42,461 bases of DNA, from positions 1-42,461 of the forward strand of contig JAPUJT010000030.1 of the NCBI GenBank assembly GCA_027296055.1, written 5' to 3'. The notes below the pieces were generated by a model. That model was not told the origin of the DNA and searched no databases. It saw only the letters and a program-made list of their open reading frames with translations. Below, in pieces: positions 34,510-42,461 of the stretch; within the stretch, counting starts at the first letter, position 1; each line of letters begins with the position of its first letter. The DNA is from Planctomycetota bacterium (GTDB lineage: Bacteria; Planctomycetota; JAPUJT01). A program made the translations under genes and the position numbers.

Positions 34510-35636
34510 TTCGATGTCTCCCCTCTTCTATCGAAATAGCGCCGGACCGAATCTCGGTATTTCCGAGGGACGTCCTCCCGGTCCATCGCTCTCTCGAGCG
34601 CGTTCCCTGACAGCGGCCCGATCCGTCCGTTCTCCCGATCGAGAGGGGTGACCGACAATTGCAGAGAGACGCCACTCTTCGCCGCCACGCGGCGGATCTC
34701 GGAGGAAAGCTCATCCAGCCCATCTCCCGATTCTCGCCGGAGCGAGTCGATGAGGGTCCGGAGGGCGTTCTCGAACTCCCCATCAACCCGATCGCCCAGG
34801 GCCTCGAGCGCCCTACTCGCTGCGGAAGAAGACTCTCCCCCCCTCGGGAGCTGGCTCGCTGCCTTCCGGATGATTTTTCGAATCGCCTCTCGCTCGGCCG
34901 GCGCGAGGTCGCCCGCCCTGATCTTCCTCCCCTCGGCCGCAGCGCTCATCATGGGCTCGGCCTCGATCTCTGCCAGCAGCTCACGATATAGAACGCGCAT
35001 CTGCTGAAGATCGTCATAGACCTGCCTCAGCTCGTCGGTGTGGTCTCGTGTCGCCGACTCGTCCTGGTCAATCCGCATTAGCCGTGAGAGCAAGGACCTT
35101 GCTGTCGCGGCCGGGCTCGCCATTGACCCCGCTCGCGGGCCCGTTGCCTGGACGTCCCCCGTCCCGCCGGAGGCGACGCGCACGGAGAGGCACAGGACGA
35201 GAAGTACAGGGATCGCCTTGCCGATCCACGATGGGCGGAAGCGGGCGAGTCGCCGCACTTCGATGCTTCTGCAGGATTCTTCGGCGCGCTCCCGGAGGCC
35301 GTGGCGAAGGGGTCCGTCGCGTGCCCCGAGGGCGGATGCGATGAGGTCTCCGTCCCCCGATCGGCGGTCGATGAAGATGGCCGCTTCGGAAATGGAGATC
35401 CTCGCCCGAAGGGCGTAGGCCACTCCGGATCCGAGCGAGACGAGACAGAGGAATTGCCCTATCCAGGGAAGCCAGACGGAGCCCGAACCCCCGGCCGCCC
35501 CGATCGAAAGCACGAGCAGAAGGGCCGCTGAGGCCGCCACACCGAGGGAGAGTCGCCGCAAGAACTCGTTCCTCGCGAGCCGCCGGCGAGCGCCTTCCAC
35601 GCAATCTTCGAGATGACGTCCCTGCCTCCCGCTCAA
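34506..35636 (-). CDS. Membrane protein with cytoplasmic coiled region, unknown
   Basis: 376 residues from TTG 35636, only one base after the upstream stop; the frame is open further but overlaps the YdjY-like gene. Two hydrophobic segments lie near residues 28-75 (LGVAASAALLLVLSIGAA, WIGQFLCLVSLGSGVAYAL) and a third near 145-160 (GKAIPVLLVLCLSVRV). The C-terminal ~220 residues are charged and helical, probably coiled-coil (DELRQVYDDLQQMRVLYRE). The layout recalls DUF4175-like proteins but I do not claim homology. It sits in a tight four-gene unit with the YdjY-like, toroid and inositol synthase genes. Confidence 0.7.
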   Translation of the reverse strand: MSGRQGRHLEDCVEGARRRLARNEFLRRLSLGVAASAALLLVLSIGAAGGSGSVWLPWIGQFLCLVSLGSGVAYALRARISISEAAIFIDRRSGDGDLIASALGARDGPLRHGLRERAEESCRSIEVRRLARFRPSWIGKAIPVLLVLCLSVRVASGGTGDVQATGPRAGSMASPAATARSLLSRLMRIDQDESATRDHTDELRQVYDDLQQMRVLYRELLAEIEAEPMMSAAAEGRKIRAGDLAPAEREAIRKIIRKAASQLPRGGESSSAASRALEALGDRVDGEFENALRTLIDSLRRESGDGLDELSSEIRRVAAKSGVSLQLSVTPLDRENGRIGPLSGNALERAMDREDVPRKYRDSVRRYFDRRGETSK

Positions 35637-35637
35637 T

Positions 35638-36435
35638 CTACTTCTTCCCTTCTTCGCCCTTCTTTGGCGGCGGCGCCGATTTCTTCGCATCGTCGTTGAC
35701 GGGGTCGGAGCCCTTCTGCGCCGCCTTTTCGGCCTGGATGATGAACTGGATCGGCGTCCCCCGTGGCGGCAGGAGTCGATCGTTGGCGTAATAGACCGTG
35801 TCGTCTCCGCCCATCTCGAGGGGGTTATCCAGGATGCTGTCCGGGTCGTGGTAGGTCGTCACCAACGATCCCTTCTCGGTCGCCATGAAGACCTCCCTCT
35901 CCTCCGGCTCCTCCTGATCCGCCACGTAAATCGGGACCTTCAGGAATCGCGACCCGGTGAAGACCCAGCCGACGTTTTCCATCGGCTTGTTCGTCGACCG
36001 ATCCCAGATGAGTTTCTCAGCCCGGTAGCGCTTCTTCATCCCGTCCTGCTCCCAGACGACCCAGATCTTCACCCGGTCTCCCTCGAGGGCTTTCCTTTCG
36101 CCGAGATGGTTGACCTGCGGCTTCGCTTTCAGCCCGAGCAGGAGGAGGGCGGCCTTCAGGTGCTCCGGCTGGACTTCGACGGCGCAGACCGCCTCGTGAG
36201 TCTTCCCATAGGGTGTGCACGCAAAGAGTTCGATCAGACCCCGGGGAATGGCAATCGAGCCTTTCATGGTGAGTTGCTTCCGCTCGAGATCGATCTCGAT
36301 CCCGGGGAAGAGGCCTTTGATAGGGGCAGGTTTTCGGGGAGGGGGGGTCTCGGCCGGAGGCTCCTGAGAGACGCCGGTCCCCATCAAGAAGAGGACCAGG
36401 AATCCCGAGGCGGCTCCGTGCAGCAATCTCACCAT
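35638..36435 (-). CDS. YdjY-like secreted protein
   Basis: 265 residues from ATG 36435, with GGAGGA about seven bases upstream. Signal peptide (LLHGAASGFLVLFLMGTGVS) then a Pro-rich linker. The motif LIELFACTPYGKTHEAVCAVEVQPEHLKAALLLLGL, read in parts, matches the YdjY domain seen in enterobacterial YdjY and in many planctomycete proteins. A basic, Pro/Lys-rich tail ends the protein. The biochemical role of the domain is unknown. It is the first gene of a unit reading into the membrane protein, toroid protein and inositol synthase genes, with a promoter at 36520-36548. Confidence 0.8.
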   Translation of the reverse strand: MVRLLHGAASGFLVLFLMGTGVSQEPPAETPPPRKPAPIKGLFPGIEIDLERKQLTMKGSIAIPRGLIELFACTPYGKTHEAVCAVEVQPEHLKAALLLLGLKAKPQVNHLGERKALEGDRVKIWVVWEQDGMKKRYRAEKLIWDRSTNKPMENVGWVFTGSRFLKVPIYVADQEEPEEREVFMATEKGSLVTTYHDPDSILDNPLEMGGDDTVYYANDRLLPPRGTPIQFIIQAEKAAQKGSDPVNDDAKKSAPPPKKGEEGKK

Positions 36436-36519
36436 GGCCCGTTCCTCCCGAGCGCCGATTATCACAAGGCGGGGCCGCAACTTCGAGTGTATGAAGTGGC
36501 GAACTCCTGATATGCCACT

Positions 36520-36548
36520 ATCTTATAGACGTTATGCCAGATTGTCAA
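36520..36548 (-). promoter_or_regulatory. Promoter of the YdjY-like operon
   Basis: Perfect TTGACA (36543-36548) with either TAAGAT at 17 bp (36520-36525) or TATAAG at 15 bp (36522-36527) on the minus strand. Start near 36513, about 78 nt before the ATG at 36435. Confidence 0.65.
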
Positions 36549-36578
36549 TTTCCAAGGGCCCTGGCGGAATTGTCAATT
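36541..36578. repeat. Two palindromic ATTGTCAAT boxes, possible operator
   Basis: ATTGTCAATT at 36541-36550 and AATTGTCAATT at 36568-36578, 28 bp apart. Each is a perfect inverted repeat about the central T (AATTG-T-CAATT for the second). The first overlaps the -35 of the YdjY-like operon promoter, the second lies upstream of it. Confidence 0.5.
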
Positions 36579-36601
36579 CTGGCCATGCCAGCCGGTCGGA
36601 A

Positions 36602-37312
36602 TCAATCGAAGTGACAGAGATCGGTCAGGGGGGGATCGTGCTCTTCCTGGAAGATCTCGAAGCTGACACCATTCCATGTCGCCTTCCGGACCCCCGTCTT
36701 GTCGATCATCTCCTGGTACGTGACGTAGCAGTCGAGGGACCTATGGAAGTCCTCTTTCGCCCTTCCATCGATCGGAACGACGCAGTCGATCTCCGCGGCG
36801 GTGGAGTAGTGCATCTTGTGAATTCCAGGTGCCGACCCGGAGAAGCTCTCGGGGAGAGTGATGAAGGCGAGGCGCCTGATATGCGCCGCCCCTTCATCCT
36901 TCAGCGCCAGGAAGACCCTCTTGACCACGGCGTACGTGACGATGTGATCGTGGAAGCCGCTGATTCCGTGGACAGGATAAGTGACGACGATCTGGGGTTG
37001 GATTTTTCGGATATGGCGGGCCACAGCGTCCTCCAGGACCCTCGGGTCCAGTTCCTTGAGACCGCTGTCGGCAAAGTCGAGCACGGTGAGGTCGGCCAGA
37101 CCCAGCACCTTCGCCACGTCTTGCATCTCCTCAAGGCGAACTTTCCCCATCTGTTCGATCGTGTGACCGAACTTATGTCTCAGCTTGGTCGCCCCACCCC
37201 GGGTCAGCGTCAATAGATGGACCTCATGCCCGTCTCGCCGTTGGCGGGAGATGGCCAGGGCAGGTCCGAAGGACTCATCATCCGGATGCGGAAAGACGTA
37301 AAGGAGCTTCAT
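36602..37312 (-). CDS. LmbE/PIG-L family N-acetyl sugar deacetylase
   Basis: 236 residues. The zinc motif HPDDE (residues 9-13, FPHPDDESFG) and the distant ligand His in GISGFHDHIVTY identify the PIG-L/LmbE fold. Members remove acetyl groups from GlcNAc-containing molecules, including GlcNAc-inositol (MshB) and GlcNAc-malate (BshB). It is the last gene of the carB-epimerase-nucleotidyltransferase-NUDIX series, 31 bp after the NUDIX gene. Its sugar substrate cannot be told; an inositol synthase gene is nearby at 31963-33204 but in another transcription unit. Confidence 0.9.
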   Translation of the reverse strand: MKLLYVFPHPDDESFGPALAISRQRRDGHEVHLLTLTRGGATKLRHKFGHTIEQMGKVRLEEMQDVAKVLGLADLTVLDFADSGLKELDPRVLEDAVARHIRKIQPQIVVTYPVHGISGFHDHIVTYAVVKRVFLALKDEGAAHIRRLAFITLPESFSGSAPGIHKMHYSTAAEIDCVVPIDGRAKEDFHRSLDCYVTYQEMIDKTGVRKATWNGVSFEIFQEEHDPPLTDLCHFD

Positions 37313-37343
37313 GAGGCGGCCCCATCGACTCGGCCCTGCCGCA

Positions 37344-37946
37344 TCAGGAGGGCGGATGCGCGAGCAGGTGATCGGTGAGGATGCTCGACCATGTCTCCAT
37401 CCGATCCTTGTGGGAGGGGAGGTCGGAGAGCGGAACGAACTTGCCCTCCATCAGGTCCCTTTCCCGGACCTCCACGTCGCCTCCCTCCAGGGCCACCCGG
37501 TAGACGATTCCGAAGTGGACCTGGCCGACGGAATTCGATTCGTCGTTCAGGAAGGCCTCCAGGTGCAGGCGGAACGTCGATCGGACCTCGATCTCCTCGT
37601 GCAACTCCCGGAGAGCCCCCCCTTCCAGGATCGAACCGGTCTCCGGATCGCCGGGATTGATGTGCCCGCCCACGCCGATCGAAAGTTTGTCGTGCAGACG
37701 AGCCTCCGTCTGCGTGGCGAGACGTCGAAGAAGGAAGACCTTGTCCTCCCAGCTCAGGTAGGAGTACGGAATGATCTGCTTCAGGGACGGATCATCCTCG
37801 GCCCGTGGGCGATCCACGAACTTGTAGTGGCGGCCAATTCGATCGACGAGCTCGTCGAGCCCGTCTCGGATGAGTCCTTGCGGGATCTCCCCCCCTGAAA
37901 ACAGGAGAGACCGGGGAACGACCAGCACCTGCTCGGGTGTTTCCAT
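37344..37946 (-). CDS. NUDIX hydrolase (COG4112-like)
   Basis: 200 residues. The N-terminal part (EQVLVVPRSLLF) and the NUDIX region GGHINPGDPETG with GGALRELHEEIEV match the predicted phosphoesterase NUDIX family COG4112. The Glu residues of the REx2EE box, which bind magnesium, are present. It likely cleaves a nucleoside-diphosphate derivative, perhaps a nucleotide-sugar given its neighbours. It lies 35 bp after the nucleotidyltransferase gene and 31 bp before the LmbE gene, so is in the same operon. Confidence 0.87.
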   Translation of the reverse strand: METPEQVLVVPRSLLFSGGEIPQGLIRDGLDELVDRIGRHYKFVDRPRAEDDPSLKQIIPYSYLSWEDKVFLLRRLATQTEARLHDKLSIGVGGHINPGDPETGSILEGGALRELHEEIEVRSTFRLHLEAFLNDESNSVGQVHFGIVYRVALEGGDVEVRERDLMEGKFVPLSDLPSHKDRMETWSSILTDHLLAHPPS

Positions 37947-37981
37947 GGGACGGTCCCGTGATGGCTATGAAGGATCGGCCC

Positions 37982-38719
37982 TCAATCTCCGGGCCGGCCG
38001 GCTCCGTCTTTCATGACGAGGTTGCTGGCCCTGAGAAGAGACTCGAAAGATGTCCCGGCGTCCGCCCACCAACCATCGAGGATCTCGTACGTCATCGACC
38101 CCTGCTCGATGTAGGCGTTGTTTACGTCGGTGATCTCGAGCTCGCCCCGGGCCGACGGTTCGAGGGTGCGGACGAAATCGAAAACCTGGCCGTCGTACAT
38201 GTAGATGCCAATGACGGCGAAATCGGAGGGGGGATTTTCGGGCTTCTCGAGGATTCGAACGACCTTCTCCCCGTCCAGCTCCGGGACTCCGAATCGTCTC
38301 GGGTCGGGGACCTTCTTCAGCATGATCTTGGCGCCCTTGCCCTGCTCCTCGAATCGATGGACCGCCTCGCGCATGCTCCCTTCGATGATGTTATCGCCGA
38401 GCATCACCGCGACCTTCTCGCCGTCCACGAAGTGCTCGGCCAGCGAAAGAGCCGCAGCTATGCCTCCTTCGCCTTCCTGATACGTATAAGAGATGTCCTT
38501 CAGCCCGAACTCCTTGCCGTTCCCCAGGAGACGCAGGAAGTCTCCCGCGTTGTTCCCCCCGGTGACGATCATGATGTCCTCGATCCCTGCGTTCACGAGC
38601 GTCTCCAGGGGATAGTAGATCATCGGCTTGGGGCCGACGGGGAGCAGGTGCTTGTTGGTGACCTTCGTCAGCGGATAGAGGCGAGTGCCGAGACCCCCCG
38701 CCAGGATGACGCCCTTCAT
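37982..38719 (-). CDS. RmlA-like sugar-1-phosphate nucleotidyltransferase
   Basis: 245 residues. The signature GVILAGGLGTRLYPLT and the Lys of HLLPVGPKPMIYYPLE, followed by LGDNI and the second Lys in ILEKPENPPSDFAVIGIY, mark a glucose-1-phosphate thymidylyltransferase-type enzyme. It activates a sugar phosphate to its NDP-sugar. It is of the short type without a C-terminal extension. ATG 38719 follows GAGG and overlaps the epimerase stop (ATGA). It should supply the NDP-sugar used by the epimerase. Confidence 0.93.
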   Translation of the reverse strand: MKGVILAGGLGTRLYPLTKVTNKHLLPVGPKPMIYYPLETLVNAGIEDIMIVTGGNNAGDFLRLLGNGKEFGLKDISYTYQEGEGGIAAALSLAEHFVDGEKVAVMLGDNIIEGSMREAVHRFEEQGKGAKIMLKKVPDPRRFGVPELDGEKVVRILEKPENPPSDFAVIGIYMYDGQVFDFVRTLEPSARGELEITDVNNAYIEQGSMTYEILDGWWADAGTSFESLLRASNLVMKDGAGRPGD

Positions 38720-39717
38720 CGTGTCCTCGACTTCGGTGATGTCAAATCGTGGTGCGAACGGAAGTAGCTTATCACCTTGTCAATGATCTGATCCAGATTG
38801 TACTTCGGATCGTAGCCGATCGCCTCTCGAACGCGGGAGAGATCGGGGACGCGCCGGTGAATATCCTCGAACCCGGCCACGTAGGCCTCCTCGTACGGTA
38901 TCGTCGTGATCTCCGCGTCCGATTTCGCCTTGGCCTTCACTCGTTCTGCCAGCTCGAGGATCGTGACCTCTTCCTCGCTGCCCAGGTTGAAGACCCGACC
39001 CTGCGCCTCCGGGGTGTGCGTCAGCGTTATGATCGCGTCGACGACATCGGTCACGTAGGCGAAGCACCGGCTCTGGGAGCCATCTCCGTAGACGACGATG
39101 GGACCTCCCTGGAGGGCCTGCTGGACGAATCGGGGTAGGACCATACCGTAGGACCCGACCTGCCGCGGGCCAACCGTATTGAAGAAACGGACGATCACGA
39201 CCGGGAGGCCGCCCTCCTTCCAGTAGGAAAGGGCGAGGAACTCGTCGATCGCCTTGGAGCAAGCGTACGACCATCTCGATTTCGTCGTAGGCCCGAGAAC
39301 CATGTCGTCGTCTTCCCTGAATTTCTCCCTGCTTCCCTTCCCGTACACCTCGGACGTCGAGGCAAGGAGCACGTGCTTGCCCTTCTTCGCCGCCTGCTTC
39401 AGGAGGATCTCGGTTCCCCGGATGTTGGTCTCGATCGTCTCGACCGGTCGATCCACGATCAGCTTCACCCCGACGGCGGCGGCCAGGTGAAAGATGGTAT
39501 CGCAACGGTCGACCAGCTCCGCCACCATCGGCTCGTTGGTGATGGATTCAATCGTGTAGTGAAACAGATCGTGCTTCTTAAATGGATCGATGTTCTCGAT
39601 GGACCCGGTCGAGAGATCATCGATGACGTAAACCTCCTCGCCCCGCGCGAGCAGAGCCTCCGCCAGGTGCGATCCGATGAAGCCAGAGCCCCCTGTGATG
39701 AGATTCTTCGTCACCAT
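38716..39717 (-). CDS. NAD-dependent sugar-nucleotide epimerase/dehydratase
   Basis: 333 residues. Extended SDR fold: NLITGGSGFIGSHL (glycine motif), IDDLSTGS (NAD ribose site), TSEVYGKG, and YACSK (catalytic Tyr and Lys), then RFFNTVGPRQ and GDGSQSRCFAYVTDVV. This is closest to UDP-glucose 4-epimerase or UDP-glucuronate decarboxylase-type enzymes; the exact sugar is not predictable. It starts 4 bp after carB and overlaps the nucleotidyltransferase gene. Confidence 0.93.
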   Translation of the reverse strand: MVTKNLITGGSGFIGSHLAEALLARGEEVYVIDDLSTGSIENIDPFKKHDLFHYTIESITNEPMVAELVDRCDTIFHLAAAVGVKLIVDRPVETIETNIRGTEILLKQAAKKGKHVLLASTSEVYGKGSREKFREDDDMVLGPTTKSRWSYACSKAIDEFLALSYWKEGGLPVVIVRFFNTVGPRQVGSYGMVLPRFVQQALQGGPIVVYGDGSQSRCFAYVTDVVDAIITLTHTPEAQGRVFNLGSEEEVTILELAERVKAKAKSDAEITTIPYEEAYVAGFEDIHRRVPDLSRVREAIGYDPKYNLDQIIDKVISYFRSHHDLTSPKSRTR

Positions 39718-39721
39718 CCGA

Positions 39722-42461
39722 TCACCCCCCCCCGTTGTCGGAGTAATAATCCTGAAGGGCCCGCACGCCCCACCCGCCGCGGCGGAGAGCCTCGATGCCG
39801 CTCAGCGCCGCAGCCGCCGCCGAAAGGGTCGTGATGCAGGGGATGCCGCAGGGGACCGTCAACGCGCGGATCTTCGCCTCGTCGGCCCGAGGATCTTTCC
39901 CGCTCGGTGTATTGATCACGATCCCCACCTCGCGATTGCTGATGATGTCGAGCACGTTCGGCCTCCCCTCCTTGACCTTCTTCACGAGACGCGCCTCGGG
40001 GACACCGTTCCGGACCAGCACCTTATGAGTGCCCCGGGTCGCCAGGATCTCGAAGCCGAGGGCCCTCAGCCTCTTGGCGATCGCGATGATCTCCCGTTTG
40101 TGGCTGTCCTTCACCGAGAGGAACGCCTTTCCCGTCAGGGGGAGCGGGAGAGAGGCGGACATCTGGGCCTTGGCGAAGGCGGTGCCGAAGTCGTCGGCGA
40201 TCCCCATCACCTCGCCGGTGCTCCTCATCTCGGGCCCCCCGATGATGTCGACCCCGGGGAACCGGGAGAAAGGGAAGACCGATTTCTTCACGGATATGTG
40301 GCGAACCTCTGGCTCTTCCGTGAATCCCAGATCATCGAGGCGGGCGCCCATCATCACGCGCGCCGCGATGCGGGCCAGAGACACTCCTGTCGCCTTGGAG
40401 ACAAAGGGCACCGTCCTCGAGGCACGCGGGTTGACCTCCAGGACATAAACCGTGGGGCTCTTCACCGCGAACTGGATGTTGACGAGACCCTTCACCTCGA
40501 GGGCGAGAGCGATCGCCTTCGTCATCTCTCGAATGCGGGCGAGGATGGAATCCGACAGGGTGTAGGCGGGCAGCGTGCAGGAAGAGTCTCCCGAATGAAT
40601 CCCCGCCTCTTCGATGTGCTCGAGGATCCCGCCGATGACGACTCGCTCCCCGTCGGAGATCGCGTCCACGTCCACCTCGATGGCATCTTCGAGAAACCGA
40701 TCGATCAGGACAGGGTGCTCCGGGGAAGCGTCCACCGCGTGACCCAGGTATCGCTCCAGGGAGGACTCGTCGTAGACTATCTCCATCGCCCGCCCCCCGA
40801 GCACGTACGACGGCCGGACCATCACGGGATAGCCGACCCGCTCCGCCACCTCCTTCGAGGACTCGAAATCTGTCGCCAGCCCGAATGGGGCCTGCAGCTG
40901 ACCCAGATCTCCGAGGAGCTGGGCGCAGCGTTCGCGATCCTCAGCTATGTCGATGCTGTCCGGGCTGGTTCCCAGGATGCGCACGCCGGCGGCCTCGAGA
41001 CCCTTCGCTATGTTCAGCGGCGTCTGCCCTCCAAGCTGGACGATGGCCCCCACCGGCCGCTGGTGCCGGTACACATTGAGGACATCTTCCAGCGTGAGCG
41101 GCTCGAAGAAGAGGAGGTCCGAGGTGTCGTAGTCCGTGCTCACCGTCTCGGGATTGGAGTTGACCATGATCGTCTCGTAACCATCTTCCCGGAGGGCGAT
41201 CGCCGCCTGCACGCAGCAATAGTCGAACTCGATGCCCTGCCCGATGCGGTTCGGGCCAGACCCGAGGATCATGACCTTCTTCTTCTCCCCCTGGCGCGCC
41301 TCATCCTCCTCCCCCGATGTCGAGTAGTAGTACGGCGTATACGCCTCGAACTCCGCGGCGCAGGTATCCACCAGCTTGTAGGCCGTGTTGATCCCGTTGC
41401 GCTCACGCTCTCGACGGATGTCCGAATCGCCAGCGCCGAGCAGATCGGCCAGGACGCCATCGGAGAAGCCGAGGCGCTTGGCATCCCTGAGACCGTCGCC
41501 GGGAAACTCGGCCAGGTCTCCGCACGTCTTCAGCCTCTCCTCCATCCGGATGATCTCGGCGATCTGCGAGAGGAACCACGGATCGATCGCCGTCAATTCG
41601 TTGATCTCGTCGATGGACATCCCCAGGCGAAAAGCATCGGCGATACGAAAGATTCTGTCCGCCAAGGGGATGGCAAGCTGGGTGCGCACCGATTCCAGGG
41701 TTGGCAGCTCAGCGCCCGGCGGGTTGGACAACCCCTGCCTCCCCGTCTCCAGCGACCGGATCGCTTTCTGGAGGGCTTCCTTGAACGTCCTCCCGATCGC
41801 CATCACCTCCCCCACCGACTTCATCTGGATCGTCAGGATGGGATCCGCCTCGGGAAACTTCTCGAAGGTGAATCGAGGCATCTTCACCACGCAATAGTCG
41901 ATCGCCGGCTCGAAGACCGCCGGGGTCTCCCGCGTGATGTCATTCGGGATCTCGTCGAGCGTCCGTCCGATGGCCAGCTTGGCTGCGATCTTCGCGATCG
42001 GAAAGCCCGTCGCTTTGCTCGCCAGGGCAGATGATCGTGAGACGCGAGGGTTCATCTCGATCACGACCATGCGTCCCGTTTCCGGATCGACGGCAAACTG
42101 GATGTTGGCGCCACCGGTCTCGACGCCGATCTTGCGAATGACCGCCGCGGCGGCATCTCGCATCCGCTGGTATTCCTTGTCGGTGAGGGTCTGCGCCGGC
42201 GCCACGGTGATGCTGTCGCCCGTGTGGATCCCCATCGGGTCGACATTCTCGATCGAGCAGACGATGACGACCCGGTCGAGCCGGTCTCGCATCACTTCCA
42301 GCTCGAACTCCTTCCAGCCCAGCACCGATTCCTCGATCAGTATCTCCCCGATCGGACTGGCCTCGAGGCCCCGGACGACCGCCTGGTCGAATTCATCTCG
42401 GTTGTAGGCGATGGAGCCTCCCATCCCTCCCAGGGTGAAGGCCGGACGGATCACGAGCGGA
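39722..42461 (-). CDS. carB: Carbamoyl-phosphate synthase large subunit (N-terminus beyond window)
   Basis: About 912 residues are present; some 160 N-terminal residues lie beyond the window. ATP-grasp motifs appear in both halves, e.g. [17 protein letters not shown] at the edge and [18 protein letters not shown] in the second half, with [20 protein letters not shown] and [20 protein letters not shown]. The middle has the oligomerisation region and [15 protein letters not shown]. The C-terminal MGS-like domain ([21 protein letters not shown]) carries allosteric sites for UMP/IMP/ornithine in other species. With the small subunit it makes carbamoyl phosphate for pyrimidines and arginine. The coding strand ends in a run of nine G just before TGA, four bases before the epimerase gene. 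Confidence 0.97.
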   Translation of the reverse strand, partial: PLVIRPAFTLGGMGGSIAYNRDEFDQAVVRGLEASPIGEILIEESVLGWKEFELEVMRDRLDRVVIVCSIENVDPMGIHTGDSITVAPAQTLTDKEYQRMRDAAAAVIRKIGVETGGANIQFAVDPETGRMVVIEMNPRVSRSSALASKATGFPIAKIAAKLAIGRTLDEIPNDITRETPAVFEPAIDYCVVKMPRFTFEKFPEADPILTIQMKSVGEVMAIGRTFKEALQKAIRSLETGRQGLSNPPGAELPTLESVRTQLAIPLADRIFRIADAFRLGMSIDEINELTAIDPWFLSQIAEIIRMEERLKTCGDLAEFPGDGLRDAKRLGFSDGVLADLLGAGDSDIRRERERNGINTAYKLVDTCAAEFEAYTPYYYSTSGEEDEARQGEKKKVMILGSGPNRIGQGIEFDYCCVQAAIALREDGYETIMVNSNPETVSTDYDTSDLLFFEPLTLEDVLNVYRHQRPVGAIVQLGGQTPLNIAKGLEAAGVRILGTSPDSIDIAEDRERCAQLLGDLGQLQAPFGLATDFESSKEVAERVGYPVMVRPSYVLGGRAMEIVYDESSLERYLGHAVDASPEHPVLIDRFLEDAIEVDVDAISDGERVVIGGILEHIEEAGIHSGDSSCTLPAYTLSDSILARIREMTKAIALALEVKGLVNIQFAVKSPTVYVLEVNPRASRTVPFVSKATGVSLARIAARVMMGARLDDLGFTEEPEVRHISVKKSVFPFSRFPGVDIIGGPEMRSTGEVMGIADDFGTAFAKAQMSASLPLPLTGKAFLSVKDSHKREIIAIAKRLRALGFEILATRGTHKVLVRNGVPEARLVKKVKEGRPNVLDIISNREVGIVINTPSGKDPRADEAKIRALTVPCGIPCITTLSAAAAALSGIEALRRGGWGVRALQDYYSDNGGG

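Noticed and set aside
39677..42034. 785-codon open frame on the plus strand
   Set aside because: Fully antisense to carB; it exists because of the GC-rich codon bias of that gene.

Overview
The window is about 42.5 kb of high-GC bacterial chromosome. It is densely packed, with about 36 protein genes and one tRNA gene, and I see no mobile elements, CRISPR or phage. An LpxD gene, an outer-membrane beta-barrel gene, several lipobox lipoproteins and prepilins point to a diderm bacterium. The mix of a Hanks-type Ser/Thr kinase with a large extracytoplasmic region, HEAT-repeat proteins, Calx-beta repeats, a YdjY-like protein beside a terpene-cyclase-like toroid protein, and a tiny COX24/mS38-like protein suggests Planctomycetota or a related uncultured lineage. 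The sequence alone does not fix the phylum.

Layout. 1-5.9 kb (minus): secreted lipoproteins, including one with ~200-residue tandem repeats (cut by the window edge) and one with four Calx-beta domains plus a five-bladed-propeller glycosidase-like region, and an AHSA1/SRPBCC gene with no proper start. 6-8.2 kb: a membrane-anchored protein, tRNA-His, and a secreted protein whose frame continues through a UGA to a terminator, a candidate selenoprotein. 8.4-9.8 kb (plus): M28 peptidase. 9.8-14.7 kb (minus): an ABC-2 exporter (two permeases and an ATPase), a DUF1905 protein, a HhH-GPD DNA glycosylase and a histone-deacetylase-like hydrolase. 14.9 kb (plus): the COX24-like small gene with its own promoter. 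15-17.3 kb (minus): receptor-type Ser/Thr kinase. 17.5-21.6 kb (minus): a promoter, a cyclic-di-GMP-I riboswitch and an intrinsic terminator, followed by a HEAT-repeat membrane protein and three prepilin-like genes. 21.8-26.4 kb (plus): a YVTN-type lipoprotein, archease, RtcB RNA ligase and a lipoprotein, ending in a hairpin. 26.4-31.9 kb (minus): serA, an M1-peptidase-like/BamA-barrel fusion, and lpxD. 32-36.4 kb (minus): YdjY-like protein, membrane/coiled protein, toroid protein and inositol-3-phosphate synthase. 36.6-42.5 kb (minus): carB (cut by the window edge), then epimerase, nucleotidyltransferase, NUDIX protein and LmbE/PIG-L deacetylase, apparently one operon for sugar metabolism.

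The most interesting items are the candidate selenoprotein at 7015-8184 (Cys-Sec pair, bSECIS-like hairpin, coding-like 37-codon extension, terminator right after), the inactive M1-peptidase fold fused to a BamA-type barrel beside lpxD, and the c-di-GMP riboswitch controlling a pilus-like operon.
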